From NCBI GenBank assembly GCA_015143295.1, contig CM026554.1, positions 30,145,531 to 30,209,530 of the forward strand: 64,000 bases of DNA, in the 5' to 3' direction. A model generated the notes under the pieces. The model had not been told where the DNA came from, did not search any database, and worked only from the letters and a program-made list of their open reading frames with translations. A program made the translations under genes and the position numbers. Shown in pieces: positions 22,161-32,999 of this stretch (the first letter of the stretch is position 1; the number at the start of each line of letters is the position of its first letter). The DNA comes from Tetracentron sinense. Taxonomy: Eukaryota > Streptophyta > Magnoliopsida > Trochodendrales > Trochodendraceae.

Positions 22161-23266
22161 CTTAATCTTTAATTTGTTTTGACAGTCTAGTGTAGGTTAT
22201 GGGAAATTTCAGGTTGGGTAGAAGATCTAGATAAAGAAAGATGATTAAATAACTATATGAAGGGATGAGAAGAACTGATTTGAAAAATCAGTTCAGTGAT
22301 CAAGAAATACATGAATTAGAAGATAGCTTATGTCATTGATATTCCTTAACAGCTCTAAATTAGAATGTGCCTTTATTTAAAGCTTTATCTGGAAATAATA
22401 ATGATATTTTTAGCAACACCAACAAGCTGCTTCTTCGTAGCTGCTCGACTACCATGGGCGCACTTGCACCTTCACCAGTTGCAAAGAGTATACGATGAAG
22501 GAGGAAGATGAATTTTCGAGGAGAAAAAAATGGTGGATTCTCACACGCACACTTCCCTAAGTTTTATTCTTTTAGTAATTGATTATGACTTCAATTTTCT
22601 CGTTTTTCACGATTTCACCTCAGTTTTCTTGATTTTCACGATTTCACCTAGACAGATTTTTAGGTATTACCATTTGTTACAATCTGATGTGATATCAAGT
22701 GACAATGATATTAGAGATGGAAGGAAGTTATTGGCTCTTTGTAGCCCAGGCTAGAAAGGGCATTGCTATCAAGTTTTACTCCATAAAAAGGCAATGGATT
22801 AAAATAAACACGCTATGTGATTTCACCAATGAGTGAGGATGGACATTTTTCAAAGGACACCAGATCTCCAGTTGGTGCATCCAAGGAGATCTTGCCAGCA
22901 TCCAACCCTAAGGCGCAACAAAGTTTATTGCACACTAACCAAGGTGTTGGTTTGCATGCACAAACTTAGTGAGCATCCAAGGTGTGGCACCTTCGGATTT
23001 GGCTGGCGATCTCCTCGGACAACACCAACTAGAATCGCGAGTCTTTTTTAAATTAAGAGAAGGAGTAACAGTCTATGGCAGGCATATTCCGAAGGAAAAA
23101 CATCAAATAGTTTTTGGGGTCACCTCTTCACGATTAGGTCAAGAAGTTTCTGTTATCTCACGTCGTAGTACTAGACGTACTAGACGGGCACTGAAATCTG
23201 AGATTGAATCACAGGCAATCAAGATTGAACTCAAGGATGAGTTCAATCGCACTTCCTTTTAACTCC
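22161..23266. other. Intergenic, no gene seen
   Basis: Open frames at 22833-23262 do not resemble known proteins. The sequence contains GGCGATCTCCTCG near 23005 and GTTGGTGCATCCAAGGAGATC near 22871, related to the hairpin at 26747-26778. It also holds a GATTGAACTC-GAGTTCAATC inverted pair at about 23222-23250 that recurs near 20580 and 33590. Confidence 0.4.
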
Positions 23267-23421
23267 ATACACCCGGCCTCTTGCGTGAGTGGTAGGGGTG
23301 TCACCTTTCATAGGGAAGGTCGGAGGGTCTAATCCCCTTGGGGTAAGGGTTGCAAGAGCCTCAATGCCCCAACTAACTACTGACTCTACTGATGTATGCC
23401 GATATAAAAAAAAAAAAAAAA
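23267..23421 (+). mobile_element. tRNA-derived SINE
   Basis: An A-box-like GCGTGAGTGGTAGGGGTG is followed about 40 bp on by a B-box-like GGGTCTAATCCCC. The body then ends in an A run at 23407-23421. This is the usual layout of plant SINEs transcribed by RNA polymerase III. A related copy with two heads is at 37424-37670. Confidence 0.65.
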
Positions 23422-23429
23422 ACTCCTAT

Positions 23430-23580
23430 TATCCGTTGTTAAGATTCACTAACCCTTAGGAATCAAAATCTAACCTTGGTTTTTTAGAAATTTTCTTTAA
23501 AAAAAAAAAAAAAACTAACTCTAGGGTTAAAATTTCTTAAACCTAGGGTTGAAACCTAAAGGTTAATGAATCTTAATGCT
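23430..23580. mobile_element. Degenerate copy of the TTAACC-module MITE
   Basis: GTTAAGATTCACTAACCC on the left faces GGTTAATGAATCTTAATGC on the right, with T- and A-rich middle sequence. It is a short diverged member of the family described at 9471 and 30515. Confidence 0.5.
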
Positions 23581-23704
23581 GCGATTTGGTCTCCCAAAAT
23601 CTAGCATTATCCAATTCTCCTTATAAATTTCATTTCAGGGTAAGAGATCCTAGCCTTCAAAAACTCTAGCCATAGGGAAAAAAAATAAGAGAAGAACATT
23701 AACG

Positions 23705-23960
23705 ATATTTTTTTGGTTGAAATGATATCATGTAACACATTCTAAAACACACACGACTTACCTAAGGTAACCGTTAAGGTGTCATAAGGGTAAGTCCAAG
23801 CAGCCACTCAAAAGGATCATCTTAAGGAGGGTTGATGGCCCCTTGTAAACCCTTATGAAGTCCAGTTCCCAAATTACGGACAGACTATCTGGGGTACCCC
23901 TAAGAAAGAAAGACACCAAATCAGCAGGGATGATATAATCACAAACCCCTCTTTGATTGC
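23705..23960 (-). mobile_element. SINE/LINE-like retroposon tail, minus strand
   Basis: On the minus strand it carries GGACTTACCCTTATGACACC and ends in AACCAAAAAAAT, like the copy at 13330-13515. It lies 214 bp beyond the 3' end of the DUF4408 gene. Confidence 0.45.
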
Positions 23961-24173
23961 TAAAACTAGCCCTTCCTCTAATCCTTGTCCAGAAATTCTG
24001 TCATTTCTACATACATGACTTACAGTTACACCTCAGACATCATCCATCTTCGCAACAGACGGTCCTAACCGTCCCTGTGTATTGTCCTGATATTGCTTGT
24101 AGCTCTATGATCGATCATCAGGTCCTCCATTTCAATGCTCTCCCTCTCTCTACAGAGCTAAAGTTCATTAAAT

Positions 24174-25121
24174 TCAATAGACTCCTCGATTCACCATCTC
24201 CATGTAACGCTCATTAGACTCTTGCCTCTGGAGCCGAATCTCGTTGTTGAACTTCTTAATAAACGCTTCAACCCTCCGATTCAACTCGTCCCGACTCGTC
24301 GAATTCTCCCTTCTCATTCCTCCACCCACACTACTATTCCGTGACGCTGCTGCCTCGTTGAAGGTCTCCGACTTCCTCAGCTCGCGCCGAGCCGATCCTT
24401 CTTCCTCTGTATCGGCGATATTCACACCACGCGGCACGTTCCAAGTGTCACTCTTTTTCAGCTGCCGCGTCAGCCCCAGCCCTTGTCCTTCACTAATAGC
24501 CTTCCACGTGGCATCCAACGTGTCGCTCTGCTTCTTCGGCTTAGCGACGCCGAGGGATTTTAGTGGCTTGTCTGACGCCGCCGCCGTCGATCTGAGGGTT
24601 TTCCGGTTCGATCTCCTGATATGTGGACCAGATGCTAACAGATTCGGCTCCTGTTTCTCGTCGGACTCCGGCGGAGATTTGACGGATTTCTCAACTGAAA
24701 TGACAGACTTTTCGCCGGACTCCGGCGGTGTCTCGTTCATTTCCGTCCAGATTTCGGGTGATTTTTTCATATACTGAGAAGAAGAGTCTGATGCAATTGG
24801 ATCCTCTTGTTTTTTCTGATGCGCGAGATTCTCTGCCTCGTTTTCTTTCTTCTCTGAGAGCTTTTGTTGGAAGGTTGATGAAGCTGCAATGGAAATGATG
24901 ATGAAATTCACGATGATGTAAAGATAAGGAGGAGATAACCAGCTTTGAAATGAGATCAAGATGCGAGGAAGAGTAGAGAGGAGATTAACACAATAAGGTA
25001 TTGCGATCTTGAGCAAAAGTACAGTAGAGATGATTCCGATGGAGAGGAATGCGAGCTTGATACACCAAACCGCCATCTGAAATCTGTTTCTGAGAGAAGA
25101 ATTTCGAAAGAGATCGGCCAT
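24174..25121 (-). CDS. DUF4408/DUF761 membrane protein
   Basis: A single-exon frame of 315 residues. The N-terminus is a DUF4408-type segment with two hydrophobic helices at about 17-42 and 65-83 (SWLSPPYLYIIVNFIIISI is the signature just before and in the second). The middle (about 90-270) is polar, low-complexity and rich in S, E and K, with the repeated phrase KSDTWN/KSETFN. The last 39 residues form the DUF761 tail: RRVEAFIKKFNNEIRLQRQE and RYMEMVNRG. Family knowledge: these plant proteins are membrane-attached and poorly characterised; some relatives are called cotton fibre expressed proteins. Function cannot be assigned further. The start is the first Met before the helices. No introns are needed. 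Confidence 0.92.
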   Translation of the reverse strand: MADLFRNSSLRNRFQMAVWCIKLAFLSIGIISTVLLLKIAIPYCVNLLSTLPRILISFQSWLSPPYLYIIVNFIIISIAASSTFQQKLSEKKENEAENLAHQKKQEDPIASDSSSQYMKKSPEIWTEMNETPPESGEKSVISVEKSVKSPPESDEKQEPNLLASGPHIRRSNRKTLRSTAAASDKPLKSLGVAKPKKQSDTLDATWKAISEGQGLGLTRQLKKSDTWNVPRGVNIADTEEEGSARRELRKSETFNEAAASRNSSVGGGMRRENSTSRDELNRRVEAFIKKFNNEIRLQRQESNERYMEMVNRGVY

Positions 25122-25672
25122 GTTTTTCTAAAAAAAGTTCCAAATTCAAGCGATTGTTCAGATCCTAACACAAATAGAAGTAAAACGCACTTACAGAACC
25201 GCCATGAATAGAGCTTAGAAATAACTGAAACTCTGTTAATGCTAAAGGAAAAGCAGATTCCAGCTACTGATCAGAGCGAGAGAAATAAAGACGCTCTTAA
25301 GCTATAAGATCACAACACAACAAGTAAGATCGAAAGCTAAAGAAATTTCTTGAAAGATCCGAAACAGCATTTAAAACCGCCATTAACGGAGCCGAACCCT
25401 TACATTCCAAAACGAAAGGAAAACAAAACAAGAGAGATAGATCGCTACTGAAGCATATTACTTAGCACTCTCACCATGAAAAGAAAACAGAGCTTTAAAA
25501 AAAGTGGAGAGAGAGATTCAAAAATCGCTCGAGTTCGAGATTCCAGCGAGGACTAGAATGCGATTTAAGGACACAGACAGAGATTTTAAGCTAGTGTGAT
25601 GATTTGAGGCCTTGAAACCTAGAATATAAACGATTTCGATTGGTCCCCAAAAGAAGACATCAGAGATCTCTT
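25122..25672 (-). promoter_or_regulatory. Upstream region and probable leader of the DUF4408 gene
   Basis: About 550 bp 5' of the ATG on the minus strand, with less AT bias than most intergenic DNA in the window and no repeat signature. It probably contains the leader and promoter. A specific TATA box was not identified with confidence. Confidence 0.35.
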
Positions 25673-25921
25673 TCAAGGACAGCCAGAACCAGAGATTTCA
25701 GATTCTCTGACTATAAAAAAGGTGTTTGCAGAGACACCATTGTCAGATGTTTTTGAAACCTTGTTAATTGCAGAACCGGCACGACCGAGACGATTCCATT
25801 CAAAAACTCGGTGGCATTTTATAGGAGAAGCGCTTAAACCCCTCGCAGATTTCTCCTTCATGGCGAAATCTCTAACGTTGGATTCTTTAAAGTTGCTCGA
25901 CATATAGTCCCATGCTTTTTT

Positions 25922-26330
25922 TATTTTGGGTCGAACACAACAAAGTTAAAATCTTAGGAAAATAATCACCAACTCGGTCGGGCACGGGAGGAGGTGCATT
26001 TGGGGTCCACTTTTAATGCATGTGTCCTTCTTTTAACTCTATTTAACTGTGGTTAAAATTCACTCACCTTTAAAGTTCAACCATCTACCTTAATTTTTAG
26101 AAAAATAAAATAAAAAATATTTTAACTATAAGAATTAAAAAAATTTAACTAGAGTTCATTGTAGTTGAGAGTTGGCTTTGTGATAATGAGGAGCATAGTT
26201 TACTCCTCGCCAGTGAAGCCAACTATTCCTCAAAATCTTAATCATTGGGCCCTTGCTTCATATTTTGACGAGGTTATAATAGTCATTAAGTTCGTATTTT
26301 GGATTTTTTTTACTATTGACTCCTAATGAT
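25922..26330. other. Intergenic with a degenerate TTAACC-module copy
   Basis: At about 26015-26165 the phrases GCATGTGTCCTTCTTTTAAC, TTAACTGTGGTTAAAATTCAC and AACTAGAGTTCATTG give a worn copy of the dispersed MITE module. No gene is supported. Confidence 0.45.
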
Positions 26331-26622
26331 CTCCAATTGTAACCGGACTAGGAGGAGTCCAGTTACGCCACTGATGCTGTCACGTTAACCTTTGCACACC
26401 CTTAACTGTGGCTAAGGTTCATCCATCCTTAGGGTCACCTATCTATATTTGGTTTTTTTTTAAAAAAACTATAGGGTTAAATTTCTTTTTAAATATTTTT
26501 CTAAATACAAGGATAGGTGAGTGAACCCTCAGAGTGGGTGAATCTTAACCACGGTTAAGAGATGTCAAAGGAACACGTGGCAGCGTCAGTGGCGTAACCG
26601 GACTCGCTCGGTTACAATGGAG
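26331..26622. mobile_element. MITE of the CACGTG/TTAACC module family, well preserved
   Basis: CTCCAATTGTAACCGGAC at the left is complemented by GTAACCGGACTCG...GGTTACAATGGAG at the right. Inner arms match as well: CAGTTACGCCACTGATGCTG against CAGCGTCAGTGGCGTAAC. Next come the module words CACGTG, GACA and TTAACCGTGGTTAA on the right arm and TTAACTGTGGCTAA on the left. It is 292 bp and non-coding. Confidence 0.75.
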
Positions 26623-26746
26623 ATAATCACGAGTCTTTAGTATCGGAAGGTGAAAGGTATACGTACAGTCGTCCCGTTCGTCCATAACCTCGGGAATATC
26701 AGCCGGAGGAAAGAAAGCCTACAAAAAGGTATGTGGCGCCTTCCTA

Positions 26747-26778
26747 TTGGTGCTGGTGATCTCCTCGCCAGCACCAAC
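26747..26778. repeat. Short perfect-type hairpin with GATCTCC loop
   Basis: TTGGTGCTGGTGA faces TCGCCAGCACCAA around a short loop, giving a 13-bp stem with one wobble. Related words occur near 22871 and 23005. Confidence 0.65.
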
Positions 26779-27489
26779 AGGAGAAGATCCGAACTCCATT
26801 TGAAATCTCAGAAGAACGGTCATTATAGTTGCCACGCTGGCCAGGTTTCTGGTCCGGTCTTGGGGAGCAGTCACTCCTATTCAGGCTCTCACGTCTTAGT
26901 CTTATCCTGGTGATTAAATGACTGAACGACCATCAATTATTCATCTTAATAAAGGTTTGAAATTACTTTTATATAGGCAATTACAGTGCTCCAAACCAAA
27001 TTGAAAATTTTAAAAATTTGGTAATTTTGGCAATTATTTGGATTTTTTAAATATTTTATTAAAATTAAATATTTTCATGGATTGAAATTTGACGATATTT
27101 ATCAAATATCTACCAAAATAATTTTTTTTAATTTTAATATATTTTATTTTTTAAAATTAAAATATAAAAAATTTCACAGAAATTGGATAAAATTTTAGAA
27201 TATTTCAGAATATCTTTCTATTTTATTAAAAAAACATATTTAAGATTAAAACTTTGAAATTTAGGCCAACATTTCACCCGAAATTCTGAATTTTTGGCCG
27301 AAATATGTAAATCTAAAATATTACACGTTTCGATTCGGAGAGTAGGAAGTAGGAATGAAACCAAAATTTCTCGAAATTTCAACGAGATTTTTGAACCATG
27401 ATCTAAACTAAGTACATATTTCCCTTTTTCTTATTAGTCACAAGGCATTTCATTAATGATGGATAAAGGAGTTTACAATTTGAGCTTTG
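26779..27489. other. AT-rich intergenic repeat
   Basis: Contains many AAATTT/ATTTTGG words and ends in a GAAATTTCGAGAAATTTTGG-like segment near 27360-27400 (complement), a texture common in old plant repeats. No gene. Confidence 0.4.
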
Positions 27490-27960
27490 ATTAGGCTGAA
27501 CTCAAGATGAAGATAAACCATCCAAGGGGCTGATCTTGGAAATGCTAGTGTTCAGAGCGGCTACGTTTGCTTGCTTGTGAATATGTCTAATCTCAAAGCG
27601 CTCACAATTATCACAAAGCAAACGGACATTTGCTACAAATGATATTCAGCACCCAGTTAGCTAAATTAGCAGAGTTCTTCGCACTCTCAACCACTTCTAC
27701 TGAATCTAATTCAATAATAGACATGGGATTATCTCTAACAGATACAAAAAAATTGGTCTCGGTCTCCCACACCTTCTGACATGAGATGAGAAAAAGAAGA
27801 AAGGTCATTTCATTTTCTCCCACCTCAACAGGGGGAGCACCCTATCATCATGATTTCGCGCCACCAAACCCATACCAGCAGCCAGATCTGAAATTCTCAT
27901 AGGAGGCATCCACCTATGCTGGCCGCTGGGTGGGCGCCAAATGCACTTTCATCACAGAAT
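27490..27960 (-). pseudogene. Second decayed LINE RNase H-like fragment
   Basis: On the minus strand, residues of an RNase H-like domain can be followed across frames. First comes a VDASYE start with LAAGMGLVARNHDDRVL, then MSIIELDSVEVVESAKN, LANWVLNIICSKCPFAL, and, one frame over, CDNCERFEIRHIHKQANVAA. The EIRH-H-QAN motif near the end is characteristic of plant LINE-type RVT_3 domains. At least two frame changes and in-frame stops show it is dead. Confidence 0.7.
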
Positions 27961-28627
27961 CTCGTTTGGGTGATTAATTTTTGAACCGGTTAGAATTAAG
28001 ACTCGCCATTGTTTATTTATCATTTTTGTTAGGTAGTCAAATAGCCTAAGCCTTGTTAGCGTTATTTAACAGTGATCAGTGAATTAGAGAGCCGTGTACC
28101 AAAACCAGGCTAAATATGATAGACCTATCTAGTGTCACACCATCACTCGATGGAATAGAATCTTAAACACTATACACACTGTCGGCACAAGCCAATGGAT
28201 GGGACCTGTCATTGCTTGAAGCCATCCCATCTACGATCTACCACATTCTTTTATCATCACACAAAATTCTACAAATATTTCCTGTTCCACAAAGATTTTT
28301 TGGAATTTTTAATTTCCATACACGTGGCATCAGGACGGTCAATGAACCCTTAGATTCTTCTCAAGATAAGTTAAGCTTGAATTCGGTATTTGAGCTCATT
28401 GAGTTGAGTCGAGCTAAATGATTAAGCTCGTTTATTACAAGCCGAACACAAGCAAAGAAACGACTCAGCTTGACTCGGTTCAACTCAATTAATTTTATTG
28501 TACTACTTATAATACGCTAATAATATTAGTTTTCACATGAAAGTTAAGAAACATAAATATAATTTTTTGTTCAGGTAAAATTTAAAAGATATTTATCTTT
28601 TAAAATTTATTATGTATAACATGTTTC

Positions 28628-30086
28628 TGTTGCCCAAGAATTGAACCTAGAGGGGAGGGGGGATTAGAGTCTATGACAGATTAAAAATCTTCATAATTCC
28701 TTAAGCGGAATTTCAACTATATAAATTAAAAGAAATTAAAAATTTAGCAATTCTATCAAGTAATGCAAAACAATTAAGTAAAGATAAGAGTTAGAGAGAT
28801 GCAAACACAATGACACACGATATTGTTCACGAGATTTGGCAACCCGCATACGTCTCTGTCTCAAGTTATACCTGCTAAGGGATTCACCACGATTTATTTA
28901 CAATCGTCAATCTTCTTCCAGGTGAAGATCAAACATTGTTAGGGAGTAATCCCCCCTAAACATAGTCCACTTTCCGGGTAGTGTCCAGACATTTACAAAA
29001 CTTCCGACTTTACGGACAAGAGTCTCCCGGACGTCTTGATTTTACAACCTCTTTGACAAAAGTAGTTTTTGCACTCAGATAATGCTCCTTACATGAGTTG
29101 ATAAATGCCTTGAACACTTACTAAAATCTCCCAAAAATTTAGAGTTGAAAAACTCAAATTCACGGATTTGGAGATTCTTGGTTAAACTCTGTAGATTTGG
29201 AAATCTAAACTTGAAGTGAATGAATTGAATGATTGAAAATATTGGAGTTCTTAATATCATTCATAAATCATTTCTTTTTATAGCTTAAGAGATTTTATGG
29301 CCGTTGGGGAAACATCTAAAACGAAACTAGCCGTTTAAAACTAGCTGTTACAGAGTATTCTGGTTCCCGCACAATTTCGTCGACAAGATTGGATAGGTAT
29401 TCTGATTTCGTCGACGAGATTTAGCCAGAAAACAAAATAATGACTCTGTGGCTAATTTTGTCGACGAGACTTGTGGACCTCTATGATTTCGTCGACGAGA
29501 TTTCTGTTTTTCTTTTAAAATCTCATATTGGCTTGACTTAAATAATGTGAATAAATTCATTGATCTTATAACTTAACTTTATCATGATTTTGGTCATTCT
29601 AAGGTATGTCTAATGTTCTTATAAAAATGTGCAATATTATCTAAGGTACCTAAGGTCAATTTATGACTTTGAATAATTCAACCAATTAACATTTGAGAAC
29701 ATTTTACAAAATTCCTAAACATTCTCACTAAAATATAAAACATTAAACCTTTCTAGAGAGTCTTCATGCATCTTGATCTTGGATCTTCAATTTGGCTTTG
29801 TCTTTATGATCCTTCAATCTTTATGATGATCCGACTTGGACTTTAGCTTTTGATATGATCTTTAATATGTTCAATTTGATCAAATTATTTTCTTATGACT
29901 TAATGGAGAATCTTTCTTACTTGGTTGATATTTTCATCTTTTTGTCTTAGATGATATGTTAATACTCTTCATAAGTTGAATTACACTTAAACTCAATAGT
30001 ATATTAGTAACACCATTATCATTCTATTATTGTGTTATCGTCAAAATTAAAGATGTTACCTCAAGTCAAAAACCTAAAGACTAACA
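28628..30086 (-). mobile_element. Probable solo LTR, copia-like
   Basis: Bounded by TGTTGCCC and GACTAACA, a TGTT...AACA pair, about 1.46 kb. It contains CACGAGATTTGGCAACCC and GAATTGAACCTAGAGG, words common in plant copia LTRs. A good TATA box TATAAAAA lies on the minus strand at 29275-29282, and a palindrome cluster lies just upstream of it. The flanking 5-mers (GTTTC and ATTTA) do not match, so the ends are provisional. Confidence 0.5.
29377..29503 (-). promoter_or_regulatory. Cluster of four TCGTCGACGA palindromes upstream of an LTR TATA box
   Basis: TTTCGTCGACAAGATT, TTTCGTCGACGAGATT, TTTGTCGACGAGACTT and TTTCGTCGACGAGATT occur within 127 bp. In the minus orientation they lie about 95-225 bp upstream of TATAAAAA (29275-29282), the position of a U3 enhancer. 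Confidence 0.6.
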
Positions 30087-30514
30087 ATTTATTCAATTAG
30101 ACTCATGAGAATATATAACTATATCCAATTCTTAAGATTTTTTAGGAAGAATTTATGAGCATATTTAACTCTTAGGAATTTTTTGATTTTTTTTTTTAAC
30201 ATTAGGGTAAATGAGCTTAAAATAAAAGTATAAGCTCGCGAGCCAGCTCGAGCTCGATTATCTATAGATGAGTCGAGCTCAAGCTAGCATTCGAGAGCTC
30301 AAATTGAGCTTGAATTAGCATATATATGTCATGAGCCGAGCTTGAGCAGCATCCGACTCAGCTCAACTCGACTCATTTACAACCCTACGTGGAATTTCTA
30401 ATTAAATCAAATCCAATAAATCTGAGATACTATTGTATTGTATAAAAGAGTTACAAACCGTCTCGCTTCTCCTTTCCTCTCATACTCTTGCCTCTTGTTC
30501 TAAAATATTAGTAT

Positions 30515-32440
30515 GGAGAAAATACATTTACACCACATGAGGTTTGACGAAAATACACATAGACCCCCTCAATTTTCAAAATATATATTAAGTACCCTTA
30601 CTTTTAAAAATAATGGCACTTAGACCGTCCCCATTAGTTGACCGTTAGTCAACTCATAGAAATACTGATGTATGCTGATGTCATGTGATGAAGTATATAA
30701 AATTCTAAAATTACCCCTCTATTTTTTAGAAAACACTTTTCTTACTCCAAAACACTATTTATTTAATATTTAAAAATCTGGTTCTCACCCATGAAGTCAC
30801 CACGTGTCCCTTTTGACACCCCTTAACCGTGGTTAAGATTCACCCACCCATTCTTTGTCTTTTTAAAATAATTCTTTTTAGAAAATTAAAAAAAAAATTA
30901 GAGTTTTTTTAATATTAAAAACAGATTTTTAATATCATCCCTTGAGGTCGCCACGTGTCCCTTTTGACAACCCTAAACCGGGGTTAAGATTCACCAACCC
31001 ATCCTTGGTTTTTTTAAAAAATATTAATTCTTTTTTGAAAATTAAAAAAAAATTAGAGTTTTTTTAATATTAAGAACAGTTTTTTAATGCCACCCCTTGA
31101 GGTCGCCACGTGTCCCTTTTGACACCCCTTAACCGTGGTTAAGATTCACCCACCCATCCTTGGCATTTAAAAAAAATATTAATTCATCTTTGAAAATGAA
31201 AAAATATTAGTGTTTTTTAGTATCACCCCTTGATGTCGTCACGTGTCCCTTTTGACACTCCTTAACCGTGGTTATGATTCACCCACCTATCCTTGTTTTT
31301 TTCTAAATATTAATATTTTTTTGAAAATTAAAAAAAAAGTTTTTTTAATATTAAAAACAGTTTTTTAATAACCCCTTGAGGTCGCCATGTGTCCCTTTTG
31401 ACACCCCCTTAACCGTGGTTAAGATTCATCTAACCATCCTTGGTTTTTTTAAAAAAATATTAATTCATTTTTGAAAATTAAGGGGTGAATCTTAACCACA
31501 GTTAAGGGGTGTCAAAAGGGACACGTGGTGACCTCAAGGGGTGACGGTTAAGGGGTGTCAAAAGGGACATGGGGGCACCTCAAGTGGTGATATCAAAAAA
31601 CTGTTTTTAATACTATTTCCTTTTGTTTTAATTTTCAAAAATGAATTAATATTTTTTTTTTAAAAAAGCCAACGATGGGTGGGTGAATCTTAACCACGGT
31701 TAACGGGTGTCAAAAGGGACACGTGGGGACCTCAAGGAGTGTTATTAAAAAACTGTTTTTAATTTTCAAAAAAATCTATTTTTTTTTAATTTTCAAAAAA
31801 AAATTAATATGTAAAAAAAAGCAAGGATAGTTGGGTGAATCTTAACCACGGTTAAGGGGTGTCAAAAGGGACATGTGACGACCTCAAGGGGTGATATTAA
31901 AAAACTCTATTTTTTTTAAAATTTCAAAAATGAATTAATATTTAAAAAAAATGCCAAGGATGGGTGAGTGAATCTTAACCACAGTTAAGGGGTTTCAAAA
32001 GGGACACATGGCGACCTCAAGGGGTGGTATTAAAAAACTGTTTTTAATATTAAAAAAAACTATTTATTTTTTAATTTTCAAAAAAAAATTAATATTTTAA
32101 AAAATAAACCAAGGATGGGTGGGTGAATCTTAACCATGGTTTTGCGGTGTCAAAAGGGACACGTGGTGACCTCATGGGTGAGAACCGAATTTTTAAATAT
32201 TAAATAAATAGTGTTTTGGAGCAAGAATAGTGTTTTCTGAAAATTAGAGGGACAATTTTGAAATTTTGTATACTTCATTACATGACATCAGCATTTCTGT
32301 GAGTTGACAAACTGTCAACCGACGGAGGGGGTTTAAGTGCCATTATTTTAGAAAGTCAGGATACTTAATATATTTTTTAAAAACCGAGGGGGTCTATGTG
32401 TATTTTCCATCAAACCTCATGGGGTAGTATTATGGATTAT
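30515..32440. mobile_element. Foldback element of 1.9 kb built from about 150-bp units
   Basis: The outer ends are inverted: CATGAGGTTTGACGAAAATA with ACACATAGACCCCC on the left, and the complement of GGGGGTCTATGTGTATTTTCCATCAAACCTCATG on the right. Each arm of about 950 bp then carries direct copies of a unit with CACGTGTCCCTTTTGACACC, CTTAACCGTGGTTAAGATTC and CCTTGAGGTCGCCA. Copies begin at about 30802, 30952, 31107, 31240 and 31386 on the left. On the right they appear in reverse at about 31522, 31568, 31721, 31871, 32003 and 32161. The turn is near 31450-31485. There is no coding sequence. The outer ends resemble terminal sequences of plant Mutator-like MITEs, but no target duplication was found. 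Confidence 0.82.
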
Positions 32441-32835
32441 TAAAAATTCAACTAAAAGAACGGAGTCTAATTAATCAACGTTAACCCTCAATGGTTTAAT
32501 AGACGGTACTTAACCTTTAAAAATTTTCGATCAGATAGTTTAAAAATGTTGGATTCAAACGATTATTTGTTTGTTATCTTCAAGAAACACACCTGATCAT
32601 TCAATGTCTGAAATTTAAAAACAACTTGCCATGTGGCGAATTTTGGTTGGCTGGTCATTAAAAGTTGTAGTGAACACCACCCACCAGAGAGTCCTATATT
32701 CTTTCCCGTTTTTCTCTCGAACTACCATGTCTTGTAGTGCAACTCAAAGGCCAGAGTATGTCCTTTTTCACCTATAGCCCAGATTTGATGTTAATTTGAA
32801 TTACTTTTGTCATTTTCATAGCATAGGATTAGCCC

Positions 32836-32960
32836 TCATGCCTAGTGGTCGAGACATTTGCGCCACTTTGCTTAGGCCCCAAGGCGTTTTTAAGAAGATC
32901 TTACCACTACACACCACACTGGTGGTGGGGGCTCCTCTCCACCGAGCGGCGCCCTGTCAC
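32836..32960 (+). mobile_element. Possible SINE head
   Basis: CATGCCTAGTGGTCGAGAC resembles a pol III A box, followed by TTGCTTAGGCCCCAAGGCG and, further on, a C/T-rich tract. No B box was recognised, so this is weak. Confidence 0.25.
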
Positions 32961-32999
32961 TTTCCCTTTTTTTTTCTTTTTCTTTATATTATATTTTCA

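Larger units (their letters stand above)
28340..30395. mobile_element. GAGCTCG-rich MITE split by an LTR insertion
   Basis: The right end (about 30225-30395) is rich in GAGCTCGAGCT words and ends GACTCATTTACAACCCTA, the complement of the TAGGGTTGTAAATGAG-type end of plant MITEs. A similar GAGCTC/GAGTCGAGC-rich stretch at about 28380-28500 looks like the other arm. The LTR-like sequence at 28628-30086 separates them. Confidence 0.45.

Noticed and set aside
22833..23262. Two overlapping plus-strand frames of 72 and 97 codons
   Set aside because: No recognisable domain, and the region holds repeat words (GATTGAACTC hairpin) and precedes a SINE.
24244..24777. 177-codon plus-strand frame
   Set aside because: Exact shadow of the DUF4408/DUF761 gene on the opposite strand, arising from its Ser/Lys/Glu-rich middle.
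25673..25903. 76-codon minus-strand frame upstream of the DUF4408 gene
   Set aside because: Reasonable composition but no family match, and a similar-length frame exists on the other strand; could be leader sequence. Not called without transcript evidence.
28628..30086. Exact target duplication for this LTR
   Set aside because: Several boundary choices were tried (TG at 28622 and 28628; ends at 30086 and later CA sites) and none gave matching 5-mers, so the ends are left provisional.
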